A DNA stretch of 64,000 nt from Marinobacter bohaiensis (GTDB taxonomy: Bacteria > Pseudomonadota > Gammaproteobacteria > Pseudomonadales > Oleiphilaceae): assembly GCF_003258515.1 (NCBI RefSeq), contig NZ_QGEH01000001.1:868001-932000 (forward strand). Reading direction: 5' to 3'. Below are positions 19,386-27,985 of the stretch, one piece after another. The notes under the pieces are model-generated. The model searched no databases and was not told where the DNA came from. It saw only the letters and a list, made by a program, of their open reading frames with translations. Each line of letters starts with the position of its first letter. The first letter of the stretch is position 1. The translations under genes were made by a program, and so were the position numbers.

Positions 19386-20972
19386 ATGATTTCCACCGCC
19401 AACATCACCATGCAATTCGGGGCCAGGCCCCTGTTTGAGAACGTGTCCGTCAAATTCGGCAACGGCAACCGCTACGGGTTGATCGGTGCCAACGGCTGCG
19501 GCAAATCCACCTTCATGAAGATCCTCGGGGGCGATCTGGAACCCTCGGTGGGCCAGGTCATGCTCGAGCCCAACACGCGGCTGGGCAAGCTGCGCCAGGA
19601 CCAGTTCGCCTACGAAGACTGCACGGTGATGGACACCGTCATCATGGGCCACGAGGAACTCTGGCACGTGAAGGCCGAGCGTGACCGCATCTATTCGCTG
19701 CCGGAAATGAGCGAGGAAGACGGCATGGCCGTGGCGGACCTGGAAGTCCAGTTCGCGGAGATGGACGGCTACACCGCCGAAGCCCGCGCCGGCGAACTGC
19801 TGCTGGGCCTGGATATTCCCATGGATCAGCACAACGGGCCGATGAGCGCCCTGGCGCCGGGCTGGAAGCTGCGTGTGCTGCTGGCGCAGGCGCTGTTCTC
19901 CGATCCCGACGTGCTGCTGCTGGACGAGCCCACCAACCACCTGGACATCAACACCATCCGCTGGCTGGAGAGCATCCTGGTGGCGCGGGACAGCACCATG
20001 ATCATCATTTCCCACGACCGCCACTTCCTCAACAGCGTCTGCACCCACATGGCGGACCTGGATTACGGCGAGCTGCGCCTGTTCCCGGGCAACTACGACG
20101 AGTACATGACCGCGGCCACCCAGGCGCGCGAGCGCATGCTGGCGGACAACGCCAAGAAGAAGGCGCAGATCGCCGAACTGCAGCAGTTCGTCAGCCGCTT
20201 CTCCGCCAATGCCTCCAAGGCCAAGCAGGCCACCTCCCGCGCCCGCCAGATCGACAAGATCCAGCTGGAAGAGGTCAAGCCGTCCAGCCGGGTCAGCCCG
20301 TTCATCCGCTTCGAGCAGGAAAAGAAGCTGCACCGCCAGGCCGTCACCCTGAAGGATCTGACCAAGGGCTTTGACGACACGCAGCTGTTCTCCAAGCTCA
20401 ACCTGCAGGTCGAGGCTGGCGAGCGCGTGGCGATCATCGGCCCCAACGGCATCGGCAAGACCACCCTGCTGCAGTGCCTGGCCGGCAAGCTGACGCTGGA
20501 CGACGGCGAGGTGAAATGGACCGACAGCGCCCAGGTGGGCTACTTCGCCCAGGATCACGCCGCTGACTTTGCTGAGGACGTGACGCTCACCGAATGGATG
20601 GCCCAGTGGACCGATGGCGGCGATCAACTGGTGCGGGGCACCCTGGGCCGGATGCTGTTCTCCGGCGACGATATCGGCAAGTCGGTGAAGGTGATTTCCG
20701 GGGGAGAGGAAGGCCGTATGCTGTTCGGCAAGCTGATCCTGCAGCGGCCCAACGTGCTGCTGATGGACGAGCCCACCAACCACCTGGACATGGAATCCAT
20801 CGAAGCCCTGAACCTGGCGCTGGAGAACTATCCGGGCACGCTGATCTTTGTCAGCCACGACCGGGAATTCGTGTCCTCACTGGCGACCCGCATCGTGGAA
20901 CTGCGCGCCGACGGCGTGACCGACTTCAGCGGCAGCTACGACGACTACCTGCGTAGCCAGGGCGTCTACTGA
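19386..20972 (+). CDS. ybiT: ABC-F family ATPase YbiT
   Basis: A 528-residue soluble protein with two ABC ATPase domains and no membrane segment. The first Walker A is GANGCGKST (about residue 37) and the second is GPNGIGKTT (about residue 355). Both Walker B regions read [10 protein letters not shown] or [10 protein letters not shown]. The linker between them is charged and helical. The stretches [24 protein letters not shown] and [22 protein letters not shown] match E. coli YbiT closely. ABC-F proteins act on the ribosome during translation rather than in transport. The ATG at 19386 gives the family N-terminus ([12 protein letters not shown]); the frame stays open about 100 bases further upstream without support. 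Confidence 0.93.
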   Translation: MISTANITMQFGARPLFENVSVKFGNGNRYGLIGANGCGKSTFMKILGGDLEPSVGQVMLEPNTRLGKLRQDQFAYEDCTVMDTVIMGHEELWHVKAERDRIYSLPEMSEEDGMAVADLEVQFAEMDGYTAEARAGELLLGLDIPMDQHNGPMSALAPGWKLRVLLAQALFSDPDVLLLDEPTNHLDINTIRWLESILVARDSTMIIISHDRHFLNSVCTHMADLDYGELRLFPGNYDEYMTAATQARERMLADNAKKKAQIAELQQFVSRFSANASKAKQATSRARQIDKIQLEEVKPSSRVSPFIRFEQEKKLHRQAVTLKDLTKGFDDTQLFSKLNLQVEAGERVAIIGPNGIGKTTLLQCLAGKLTLDDGEVKWTDSAQVGYFAQDHAADFAEDVTLTEWMAQWTDGGDQLVRGTLGRMLFSGDDIGKSVKVISGGEEGRMLFGKLILQRPNVLLMDEPTNHLDMESIEALNLALENYPGTLIFVSHDREFVSSLATRIVELRADGVTDFSGSYDDYLRSQGVY

Positions 20973-20991
20973 GGGGGATCGGAGCGGCGCG

Positions 20992-21990
20992 CTAGAGCGT
21001 GCCGCCGGTCTCGATGCGATAGCTCAGGTCGATGATGCGCTCGCCCACGTCCGCGCCCTGCAGACGGGCCAGCAGCGTCTCGGCCGCGCGCCGGCCGATG
21101 GCTTCCCGAGGAGTGACCACACTGGCCAGGCGTGGCGTCATGACCTGACCCACGTCGTGGCCGTGGAAACCGGCGATGGCCATGCGCCCGGGCACGTCGA
21201 TCTGGCGGCGTTGGCATTCGAAGAAGGCACCGATGGCCACGTCGTCGTTGGTGCAGAAGATGCCGTCGGCGTCCGGATAGTCCCGCAGAACGTCCCCCAT
21301 CAGGGTCGCCCCGACCGTGAACGACGAGCGCTGTTCGAAGCGCAGGATCACCGGCTCCAGACCGTGTTCCGTCATGGCGCGGGTGTAGCCTTCCTGACGC
21401 TGGATGGTCCGTGTATCCAGCCGCACCCCCAGATAGACCACCTGTTTCCGGCCGCGCCGGATCATCTCGCAGACCATGTCGTAGGCGGCCTGCACGTTGT
21501 CGAAGCCGACCGCCTGTTCGATGGGCGGCAGGTGGGTATCCATGACCTCGATCGTGGGAATGCCGGCGGTTTCCAGCATGCGCCGGGAGCGCTGGGTGTG
21601 CTGGCTTTCCGACAGCACCACCGCGTCCACGTTGTAGGACAGCAGCGAGGCCAGGCTGCGTTCTTCCACGTCCGGGCTGTAGCCGTAGTGGGACAGCATC
21701 AGGTGGTAACCGGCCGGCTCCGTCACGCTCTCGATGCCCTTGATCACGTCCGCGAACACCTGGTTGGTCAGTGACGGCAGCAGTACGCCGATGGCCCGGC
21801 TGGTGGCCTTGGAGAGAATGTCCGGCGCCCGGTTGGGGATGTAGCCCAGTTCCTCGGCCACTGCGAAGATGCGCTCGCGCATGGGCTCGGAGACATTGTC
21901 CGCGCCGCGCAGGCAACGGCTGACCGTCATCTTGGTTGCGCCGACCCGGTCGGCGATGTCCTGCAGTGTGGGGCGTCTTTTCTTGGGCAT
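20992..21990 (-). CDS. gntR: gluconate operon repressor GntR (LacI family)
   Basis: A 332-residue LacI-type repressor. The N-terminal helix-turn-helix reads TLQDIADRVGATKMTVSRCL, followed by the hinge GYIPNRAPDILSKATSRAIG and a periplasmic-binding-like effector domain. NRAPDILS and IGVLLPSLTNQVFA are nearly identical to E. coli GntR. The ATG at 21990 with AGGA upstream is preferred over an in-frame GTG at 21999. It is the last gene of the gluconate operon, and a perfect GntR-type operator stands at the operon promoter (25704-25723). Confidence 0.93.
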   Translation of the reverse strand: MPKKRRPTLQDIADRVGATKMTVSRCLRGADNVSEPMRERIFAVAEELGYIPNRAPDILSKATSRAIGVLLPSLTNQVFADVIKGIESVTEPAGYHLMLSHYGYSPDVEERSLASLLSYNVDAVVLSESQHTQRSRRMLETAGIPTIEVMDTHLPPIEQAVGFDNVQAAYDMVCEMIRRGRKQVVYLGVRLDTRTIQRQEGYTRAMTEHGLEPVILRFEQRSSFTVGATLMGDVLRDYPDADGIFCTNDDVAIGAFFECQRRQIDVPGRMAIAGFHGHDVGQVMTPRLASVVTPREAIGRRAAETLLARLQGADVGERIIDLSYRIETGGTL

Positions 21991-22019
21991 TGTCGTCACG
22001 TCCTGTTCGGGCGGCGCCT

Positions 22020-22035
22020 ATGATATGCGTTATCT
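22020..22035. promoter_or_regulatory. degenerate GntR-like box before gntR
   Basis: ATGATATGCGTTATCT resembles the ATGTTA-N4-TAACAT pattern at 8 of 12 defined positions, with GATA/TATC arms. It is 30 bases upstream of the gntR start, where it could allow weak autoregulation. The match is poor and may be chance. Confidence 0.25.
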
Positions 22036-22073
22036 CTCGGATTGAAAGCCGGTGGGGCCGGTTCGACCGGGAC

Positions 22074-22136
22074 CGCCTGAGGCCAGGGATGGCCTCAGGC
22101 GAGCGTACAGGGACGTATTTACAGCGTGTCCCGGGT
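22074..22136. repeat. CAGGGA-loop hairpin repeat between gntK and gntR
   Basis: A perfect 12-bp stem (CGCCTGAGGCCA / TGGCCTCAGGCG, 22074-22085 and 22090-22101) with a GGGA loop is followed by a second CAGGGACG motif (about 22108-22115). The order CAGGGATG then CAGGGACG recurs in the element at 25913-26018. No T tract follows on either strand, so this looks more like a dispersed palindromic repeat than a plain terminator. Confidence 0.5.
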
Positions 22137-22165
22137 GAACCGGACCCGCCGGCTATTCCCGGGGG

Positions 22166-22663
22166 TCAGTCCCGTTCGGCGATGGCCTCCTGGCACTGTC
22201 TCAGAATTGCCTCCGGCGTCTGGTCGATGTCCACCACGATGGCCTCGTCGGCACCGGGCTCCTCCAGCGCGGCGAACTGGCTTTCCAACATCGCCTGGCC
22301 GTTGAAGTAGTGATCCTGGCGCCGGGAATGGCGCGACCAGATGGTGTCGAAGTCGCCCTTGAGGTAGACGAACTGCAGCGCCGGATCGCCGGCCCGCAGC
22401 TGGTCCCGGTAGACCCGCTTGAGGGCCGAGCAGGCCAGCACCAGGCCGTCGTTGTCGCGGATCAGCGCCGCCAGATCCGACAGCCACTCGCGACGGTCGT
22501 CGTCGTTCAGCGGAATGCCGTTGGCCATCTTTTTCACGTTGGCCGGGCTGTGATAGTCGTCGGCGTCGAAGAACGGCACCCCGAGCTGCTGGCCCAGTCG
22601 TTGACCGACCAGGCTCTTGCCACTGCCCGAGACGCCCATCACGACGATCTTGGGATGTGTCAT
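22166..22663 (-). CDS. gntK: gluconokinase
   Basis: A 165-residue P-loop kinase that phosphorylates D-gluconate to 6-phosphogluconate. Walker A is GVSGSGKS (about 10-17). DADDYHSPANVKKMANGIPL is the substrate-binding signature, and LACSALKRVYRDQLR and HYFNGQAMLESQFAALEEP are also typical. It starts two bases from the stop of the TRAP large-permease gene, so it is translationally close-coupled and uses the imported gluconate. Confidence 0.95.
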   Translation of the reverse strand: MTHPKIVVMGVSGSGKSLVGQRLGQQLGVPFFDADDYHSPANVKKMANGIPLNDDDRREWLSDLAALIRDNDGLVLACSALKRVYRDQLRAGDPALQFVYLKGDFDTIWSRHSRRQDHYFNGQAMLESQFAALEEPGADEAIVVDIDQTPEAILRQCQEAIAERD

Positions 22664-22664
22664 C

Positions 22665-23981
22665 TTACTGCCACCATAGAGCCAGTTGCGGGAAGGCGAT
22701 CAGCAGACCCAGTGCCAGCACCTGCAGGGCAATGAACGGCAGCAGGGAACGGAAAATCTCGCCCAGTGAAATGTCCGGCGGCGTGACCGTCTTCAGGTAG
22801 AACGCGGCCGGGCCGAACGGCGGTGACAGGAACGACACCTGCATGTTCATGCAGAACACCACGCCGAACCAGATCGGGCTGTAGCCCAGCTCGGTGACGA
22901 TCGGCACGAAGATCGGCATGGTCAGCAGGGCCACGCCCACCCAGTCCAGGAACATGCCCAGCACCAGCAGGATCAGCATCATGAACAGGATGGTCATCAG
23001 GCCATCGCCGCCGCTCACGGTGAACACCATGTCGCGCACGAAGTCGATGCCGCCCATCAGGTTGTAGACGCCCACCAGCGCGGTGGCGCCGATGCCGATC
23101 CAGATGATCATGCCGCATACCCGCAGGGTGCTGATGGTGGCCTTGCGCACCATCGCCAGGTTCAGCTCGCCGCGGATCGCGGTGGAAATCGCAATGCCCA
23201 GCACGCCCAGCGCGGAGGCCTCGGTGACCGACGCCACGCCGCCATAGATGCTGCCCAGCACCACGACCACCGACAGGATCGGGAAGAACAGCGCCTTGAA
23301 GAAATTGGGCGCCGGCGTCTCCGGCTCGTCGGAATCGGACGGCACCGGGGCCATCTGCGGATTGAGCCAGACGCGGATCAGCACGTAGCCCATGTAGAAC
23401 AGCGCCAGGATCAGGGCCGGCAGGAAGGCGCCCTTGAACAGCTCGCCGATGGACACGTTGGCGGTCAGGCCGTAGATGATCAGCACGATGCTGGGCGGCA
23501 GCATGGTGCCCAGTGCGCCGCCGGCACAGGTGGTGCCGATGGCCAGGCGCCGGTCGTAGCCCAGGCGCAGCATCTGCGGCAGGGCGAGGATGCCCAGCAG
23601 CACGGTTTCACCGCCGATGACGCCGGACATGGACGCCAGGATGATGGCCACGATCAGGGTCTGGATGGCAACGCCGCCACGCAGCTTGCGGCCCACGCGG
23701 GCCATGGCGTCGAACAGGTCCTTGGCGATGCCCGAGTGATCCAGTAACGACGCCATCAACACGAACATCGGCACCGCCAGGAACACGTAGGAGCCGATAA
23801 ACGAATAGAGACGACTGCTGACAATCGGCAGCGCGTCGGGGCCGAACCAGCCGATGGCAAACACCAGTGCCACCAGGCCGGTGGCGAAGGCCAGCTGCAT
23901 GCCGGTCAGCAGGAGCAGGACCAGCAGCACCAGCATCAGCAGGCTGCCGTAGCCGATCCCAATGGAAGCGAGTTCAAACAT
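22665..23981 (-). CDS. dctM: TRAP transporter large permease (DctM), probably for gluconate
   Basis: A 438-residue inner-membrane protein of the DctM/SiaM type with about 12-13 membrane segments. Typical stretches are GVIGGETVLLGILALPQML, TTCAGGALGTMLPPSIVLIIYGL and PFGPAAFYLKTVTPPDISLGEI. It forms the Na+-coupled channel with the small DctQ subunit, and its gene overlaps dctQ by one base (TGATG). Placement with gntK and gntR assigns the substrate as gluconate by inference. Confidence 0.93.
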   Translation of the reverse strand: MFELASIGIGYGSLLMLVLLVLLLLTGMQLAFATGLVALVFAIGWFGPDALPIVSSRLYSFIGSYVFLAVPMFVLMASLLDHSGIAKDLFDAMARVGRKLRGGVAIQTLIVAIILASMSGVIGGETVLLGILALPQMLRLGYDRRLAIGTTCAGGALGTMLPPSIVLIIYGLTANVSIGELFKGAFLPALILALFYMGYVLIRVWLNPQMAPVPSDSDEPETPAPNFFKALFFPILSVVVVLGSIYGGVASVTEASALGVLGIAISTAIRGELNLAMVRKATISTLRVCGMIIWIGIGATALVGVYNLMGGIDFVRDMVFTVSGGDGLMTILFMMLILLVLGMFLDWVGVALLTMPIFVPIVTELGYSPIWFGVVFCMNMQVSFLSPPFGPAAFYLKTVTPPDISLGEIFRSLLPFIALQVLALGLLIAFPQLALWWQ

Positions 23982-24583
23982 CAGGCATCACCTCCCTGGA
24001 ACACCCGGCGCAGGTCGCGGATCAGGTGCAGGATGAATTGCAGGGTCAGCACCGCAACGGCGACCAGGATGATCACCTTGAGGTAGGCCGGGAAGGGCGG
24101 GTTCCAGGCGGAGCCGGAGGTCTCCAGTCGCCAGGCGCCCCAGGGCGCGCGTACCGCGTCCTTGGCCATGAACCAGCTGCCATAGAGCAGCATGCTGCAG
24201 AAGGCCAGGCCCAGCAGCTGGTGCAGCACGTCCAGCCAGCGCTTCACTTTGGCCGGGACCGCGTCGTAGATCAGCACCACCCGAACGTGACGGTTGGTGG
24301 CGAACGCATACAGGCCGCCCAGCACGAACAGCGTCGCGCCCATGAAGGTGACCGTTTCATGGACCCACAGGGTGGGCGAGTCGAAGAGGTAGCGGCGTGC
24401 AATCTCGTAGGCCGAGATCGCCACAATCACGGCAAAGATCAGGCTCAGCTTCTTGCCCAGCCAGACGATGCCGCGGTCAAGCCAGGTGGAGCCGATATCG
24501 GTGTCGCTGTCGTCCGGCACCAGGTCGGTGTCGGGATGATCTGCGTCCGGCGCCTGGCCCGTCGGGTGGTGTTGATCAGACAT
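23981..24583 (-). CDS. dctQ: TRAP transporter small permease (DctQ)
   Basis: A 200-residue inner-membrane protein with four predicted helices (starting about residues 37, 76, 120 and 165) and an acidic hydrophilic N-terminus of about 30 residues (rich in D, P and S). Such extensions are common in DctQ proteins. It pairs with DctM, whose start codon overlaps its stop. The 77-base gap upstream to the DctP gene may hold processing or intercistronic structure. Confidence 0.9.
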   Translation of the reverse strand: MSDQHHPTGQAPDADHPDTDLVPDDSDTDIGSTWLDRGIVWLGKKLSLIFAVIVAISAYEIARRYLFDSPTLWVHETVTFMGATLFVLGGLYAFATNRHVRVVLIYDAVPAKVKRWLDVLHQLLGLAFCSMLLYGSWFMAKDAVRAPWGAWRLETSGSAWNPPFPAYLKVIILVAVAVLTLQFILHLIRDLRRVFQGGDA

Positions 24584-24660
24584 AGGAGGACTCCATACCG
24601 GCTCTCACAGGGTCGCTGCGAGAGCCGGTCAATCTCATGGGAGTTACGGGAACGTGCGGT

Positions 24661-25671
24661 TTACAGGAGGCCCTGGGATTCCAGGTAGCTGGTCACGGAC
24701 TTGTAGACCTTCTCCGCGTTGGGAGACTGCTCAGCGTAGGTTTCCCACTGGTCGCGGGCGATGCTGCGGAACTTGCGGCGCTCCTCGGCGGACCAGTCGT
24801 GGATCGTGATGTTCGGATCCTGGCGCGCTTCCTTGACCGCTTTCAGGTCGGCCATGGCCAGCTGGGTGCTGATGTCCTGGGCGAAGTCGCGGGCGGAAAC
24901 GGTCATGATCGCCTGGATGTCTTCCGGCAGCTCGTTCCACTCCTTCAGGTTCATCGCGATTTCCAGCAGCGGCAGCGAGTGGAAACCGGGGTAGACCGGG
25001 TTGTTGGCGATCTCGTTCAGACCGGCTTCCTGGTTGGTGGAAAACACCGTGTAGTCGGCCGCGTCGATCACGCCCTTGCTCAGCGCGGTGTAGACCTCGG
25101 AGCCCGGCAGGTTGACCGGGGAGGCGCCCGCGGCGGCAAAGACGGACTGCACCAGGCCTTCCGGTGCACGCATCTTCAGACCCTTGAGGTCATCCACGCC
25201 ATCCAGCGGCTTCTTGGACACGAACGATTCCAGACCGGTGGCAGCACCGCCGACGAACTTCACGCCGTAGGGCTTGTAGAGCTCGTTCATCAGCTCGTAG
25301 CCACCGCCGTAGTAGATGTAGTCGATCAGCTGATCCGGGCTGGACCAGGCGCCGACGGTGTTGCCGATCAGGCCGAAGGCGGGGTCCTTGCCGGAGAAGT
25401 AACCGGTGACCGAGATATGGCCGTCGAGCACGCCCATCTTCATGGCGCCGAGGGTCTCGGTGTGGCCGACCACACTGCCCACCGGCAGGATCTCGATGTT
25501 GACGCGACCGCCGGTCATGGTTTCGACGCGCTCGGCCCATTCCTGCTGGATCTCATAGTTCTTTACGCCGGACGGATCGGACGACTGGAACTTGAAGTTG
25601 AAATCGGCTGCGTAGGTGTTGAGGGCGAAAGTGGCGGTCAGGACACCGGCCACGAGTTTCAGCGGGGACAT
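24661..25671 (-). CDS. dctP: TRAP transporter periplasmic binding protein (DctP)
   Basis: A 336-residue exported protein with a short signal peptide (about 1-21, ending TYA). The DctP fold is shown by WAERVETMTGGRVNIEILPVGSVVG, by DGVDDLKGLKMRAPEG (which positions the conserved Arg for the substrate carboxylate) and by TVFSTNQEAG. The carboxylate-binding Arg fits gluconate. It is the first gene of the operon: its promoter and a GntR-type operator lie within 90 bases upstream. Confidence 0.93.
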   Translation of the reverse strand: MSPLKLVAGVLTATFALNTYAADFNFKFQSSDPSGVKNYEIQQEWAERVETMTGGRVNIEILPVGSVVGHTETLGAMKMGVLDGHISVTGYFSGKDPAFGLIGNTVGAWSSPDQLIDYIYYGGGYELMNELYKPYGVKFVGGAATGLESFVSKKPLDGVDDLKGLKMRAPEGLVQSVFAAAGASPVNLPGSEVYTALSKGVIDAADYTVFSTNQEAGLNEIANNPVYPGFHSLPLLEIAMNLKEWNELPEDIQAIMTVSARDFAQDISTQLAMADLKAVKEARQDPNITIHDWSAEERRKFRSIARDQWETYAEQSPNAEKVYKSVTSYLESQGLL

Positions 25672-25703
25672 AGTTCAGCTCCTGGGCTTTTTGTTTTTAC
25701 GGT

Positions 25704-25723
25704 AAATGTTACCGGTAACATTT
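25704..25723. promoter_or_regulatory. GntR operator (perfect 20-bp palindrome)
   Basis: The core ATGTTACCGGTAACAT (25706-25721) is an exact inverted repeat extended by two more pairs on each side. It equals the ATGTTA-N4-TAACAT consensus known for E. coli GntR/IdnR. It lies 32 bases before the dctP start and immediately downstream of the predicted -10, covering the likely transcription start, so GntR bound here would block transcription. Confidence 0.85.
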
Positions 25724-25727
25724 GCGG

Positions 25728-25756
25728 AGTCTATTGCATGGAAATTGGGCGCGCAA
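25728..25756 (-). promoter_or_regulatory. promoter of the gluconate operon
   Basis: Read leftward: -35 TTGCGC (25756-25751), 17-base spacer, -10 TAGACT (25733-25728). The GntR palindrome begins five bases downstream. Spacing is ideal though both hexamers are imperfect. Between here and the PepSY gene (25757-26055) I see no gene, only the hairpin repeat described separately. Confidence 0.5.
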
Positions 25757-25912
25757 GGGGATTATTTGATCGTAATGACTGCCGGTGGTGCAGATGGGGA
25801 GGCGGTCTGAGTGGAAGTGGCTGGTTAGCGGGGAAATTCCCGGCCGCGTGAGCGGCCGGAGACAGAGACGAGGTCAACCGGCAGATCGGGGCGACAAACC
25901 CGAGTCCTGCGC

Positions 25913-26018
25913 GAAGCGAATGGGCGTCCTTGCCGGAGCGGGGACAGGGATGTCCTGATCGCCATGATGGCCAGGGACGGCCATTAATAGCCACGTAGGC
26001 AAGGGCGCCATTCGCTTC
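25913..26018. repeat. long imperfect palindrome enclosing two CAGGGA hairpins
   Basis: Outer arms of 21-22 bases (25913-25934, beginning GAAGCGAATGG; 25998-26018, ending CCATTCGCTTC) pair with one mismatch and one gap. Inside are two smaller stems, GGACAGGGATGTCC (about 25942-25955) and ATGGCCAGGGACGGCCAT (about 25966-25983). The element is 106 bp, sits at the 3' end of the PepSY gene and looks like a REPIN/BIME-type palindromic unit. It may also end PepSY transcription. Confidence 0.6.
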
Positions 26019-26055
26019 TGACTCGATAACCCCGTCTTACAGGATCGGCATTCTC

Positions 26056-27441
26056 CTAGGCGCTCCGGGCATGGCGCGTCATGATCAGCGCATCCAGCAC
26101 CAGGAACAGGGCCAGACTGACGCCCATCACCGGCAACGCCCAGCCCAAAGCGACCGTGACCGCCAGGATCAGCAGGCGCGCCGGCAGCGGTGCCCGCAGC
26201 CAGTGGGTGGTCAGGCGTCGGGCCTGGGCCGCCCGGTGGTTGCCGGGCAGTGGGCGACGCACCCACCACATCCGGTAGCCCCACACGATCATGGTGCACA
26301 GCCCCAGCGCCAGGGCGAACATCAGCACCTGGTTGGCCACGCCGAACAGCGTCCCCATGTGGATATCGATGCCCCAGCGGGTCAGCTTGGCGGCGATCGG
26401 GAAATCCTCGAAGTTGGCCTGGTCCACGACCTCGAGCGAATAGGGATCGACGGCGACGGAGTCGACCTGCGTGGGCCAGGTCCGGTCGATTTCCCGCACC
26501 TTCCAGGCCCGGTCCGGCGCGTTGCCGGGACGGATCTCCAGCTTGCCCGCATCGATGCCCGCCGCCCGCGCGCTGGCCAGCACCTCATCGTATAACCTGT
26601 CGGCGCTGGGCTGCTGGCCCGGCTCGACCCCATTGGGCGCCGCGATCTGTGTGCTCACCCCGGGCGTGCCCCAGCCGAACGCCGCGCGCATATCGGCGAT
26701 GTTGCCGCCGGCCCACCTGGACCAGGTCAGGCCCGTCACCGACAGGAACAGGAAACCCAGTAATAGCGTCAGCCCCAGCACCGCGTGGCGGGACCGGCGC
26801 CGGCCGTTGGGCGTGGCGTCCTGGGCTTTGAGACCGGGACTCCGGCGCCGCTTGCGTCGACCGATGCACCACAGGGTCAGCCCGCCCAGCGCCGCGATCC
26901 AGAGCCAGGACGCGGCCAGCTCACTGTAGATCCGGCCGGTCTCACCCAGCAGCAGGTTGCGGTGCAGGAAGTCGATCCAGATGCGCAGCGGCAGGGCGCC
27001 GCTGGTGCCGTAGACGGCCAGGTCACCGGTGGGTTCCAGCGTCACCGGATCGACAAAAATCGCCCGGTGCTGGTACTGGCCCAGGCTCGGGTCGTTGAAC
27101 ATCACTCGGGTGGTCAGGCCGGGTTCCGGCGCTGGCCGCACCGCGGCCAGCGTCAGATCCGCCGGCACTTCCCGGCGGGCCACAGCGATCTGCTCGGCCA
27201 GGGAGTGTGGCGTGCCGGAGGCGCTGCCATTGAGCGCATCGGCGTAGATGGCATTCTCGATCTGCGGCGAAATGGCGTAAAGACCGCCGGAAAGGGCGGC
27301 CACGAGAATGAACGGGCCGACCAGCAGGCCGACGTAAAAATGCAGCCGCAGCAGCAGCGGGTAGAACCAGCTGGCCACGCCGGAGCGGGCGTCGCTGGTG
27401 GCTTCGCCCGAATCGGGGGCGAGCGTGGAGGATTCAGACAT
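26056..27441 (-). CDS. PepSY-associated transmembrane protein (PepSY_TM)
   Basis: A 461-residue inner-membrane protein with four main helices: about 31-53 (VGLLVGPFILVAALSGGLYA), near 170, near 220 and in the C-terminal part, where a final pair of hydrophobic segments ends near residue 450. Two PepSY-like periplasmic stretches lie between. WYPLLLRLHFYVGLLVGPFI and the conserved GIDIHMGTLFG are family hallmarks. Such proteins commonly accompany TonB-dependent iron or copper uptake and are thought to act as reductases or transport partners. Here it follows the DUF2946 and CDF genes on the same strand. Confidence 0.87.
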   Translation of the reverse strand: MSESSTLAPDSGEATSDARSGVASWFYPLLLRLHFYVGLLVGPFILVAALSGGLYAISPQIENAIYADALNGSASGTPHSLAEQIAVARREVPADLTLAAVRPAPEPGLTTRVMFNDPSLGQYQHRAIFVDPVTLEPTGDLAVYGTSGALPLRIWIDFLHRNLLLGETGRIYSELAASWLWIAALGGLTLWCIGRRKRRRSPGLKAQDATPNGRRRSRHAVLGLTLLLGFLFLSVTGLTWSRWAGGNIADMRAAFGWGTPGVSTQIAAPNGVEPGQQPSADRLYDEVLASARAAGIDAGKLEIRPGNAPDRAWKVREIDRTWPTQVDSVAVDPYSLEVVDQANFEDFPIAAKLTRWGIDIHMGTLFGVANQVLMFALALGLCTMIVWGYRMWWVRRPLPGNHRAAQARRLTTHWLRAPLPARLLILAVTVALGWALPVMGVSLALFLVLDALIMTRHARSA

Positions 27442-27527
27442 GGATCACCTGATGGCAAATAGGCTCACGACGTCGTCCCGTCACCCGGTTCGGCAACGCG
27501 GACGGACTGTTGTTATGGCGTGGTGGT

Positions 27528-27983
27528 TCAGGCAATCGACGCGGGCGGGGCGCGGCTCTGGGCGAGACTGTAGCGGAGCGGGCGCGCCTGGGCGGCGCGG
27601 GTGGTCAGGGTGTCTCCCGGGCGCGCCCACAGCAGCGGTGCTGTGATCAGGGGGGCGACAAGGGAGATCGGGGAAACGTGGGTCAGCAGGACGCAGTAAC
27701 CACACTCGGCGTGGTCAAACGACAGGCTATCCGAGTGATGATCATGGCCGGCGGGCATCCCCGCCATGGCGGATTCGCCGCCGTGGTGTGCCTGGCTGGC
27801 GTGGTGCTGGTGATCGCCGTGCCCGGCATGGTGCCCGGACACCAGCGCCATGGATTTGGAATAGAGCGGTGCGGCGAAGATCAGCGCCATCGCCAGCAGC
27901 GCCAGCCAGGCACCGGCGCGCTGCCGGCGCTGACCCTGCCCGGCCAGACTCAGCATTGGCGCCGGCCACCGCTCCTGTCGCAT
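27528..27983 (-). CDS. DUF2946 family protein with a His-rich metal-binding stretch
   Basis: A 151-residue protein with a signal or anchor helix at about 27-40 (ALLAMALIFAAPL). It then has a strongly His-rich region at about 51-84 with eleven histidines and two Met residues, and the DUF2946 core HAECGYCVLLTHVSP. The CxxC (Cys94, Cys97) and histidines suggest copper or zinc binding in the envelope. Family members are often found beside copper-related TonB receptors, but none is seen here. The start at 27983 lies three bases after the CDF stop. A longer frame upstream is the shadow of the CDF gene. Confidence 0.8.
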   Translation of the reverse strand: MRQERWPAPMLSLAGQGQRRQRAGAWLALLAMALIFAAPLYSKSMALVSGHHAGHGDHQHHASQAHHGGESAMAGMPAGHDHHSDSLSFDHAECGYCVLLTHVSPISLVAPLITAPLLWARPGDTLTTRAAQARPLRYSLAQSRAPPASIA

Positions 27984-27985
27984 GG

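Noticed and set aside
22074-22101. Strong hairpin as a simple terminator of gntK
   Set aside because: No T tract follows on either strand, and the loop and following motif match a dispersed repeat; termination may be secondary.
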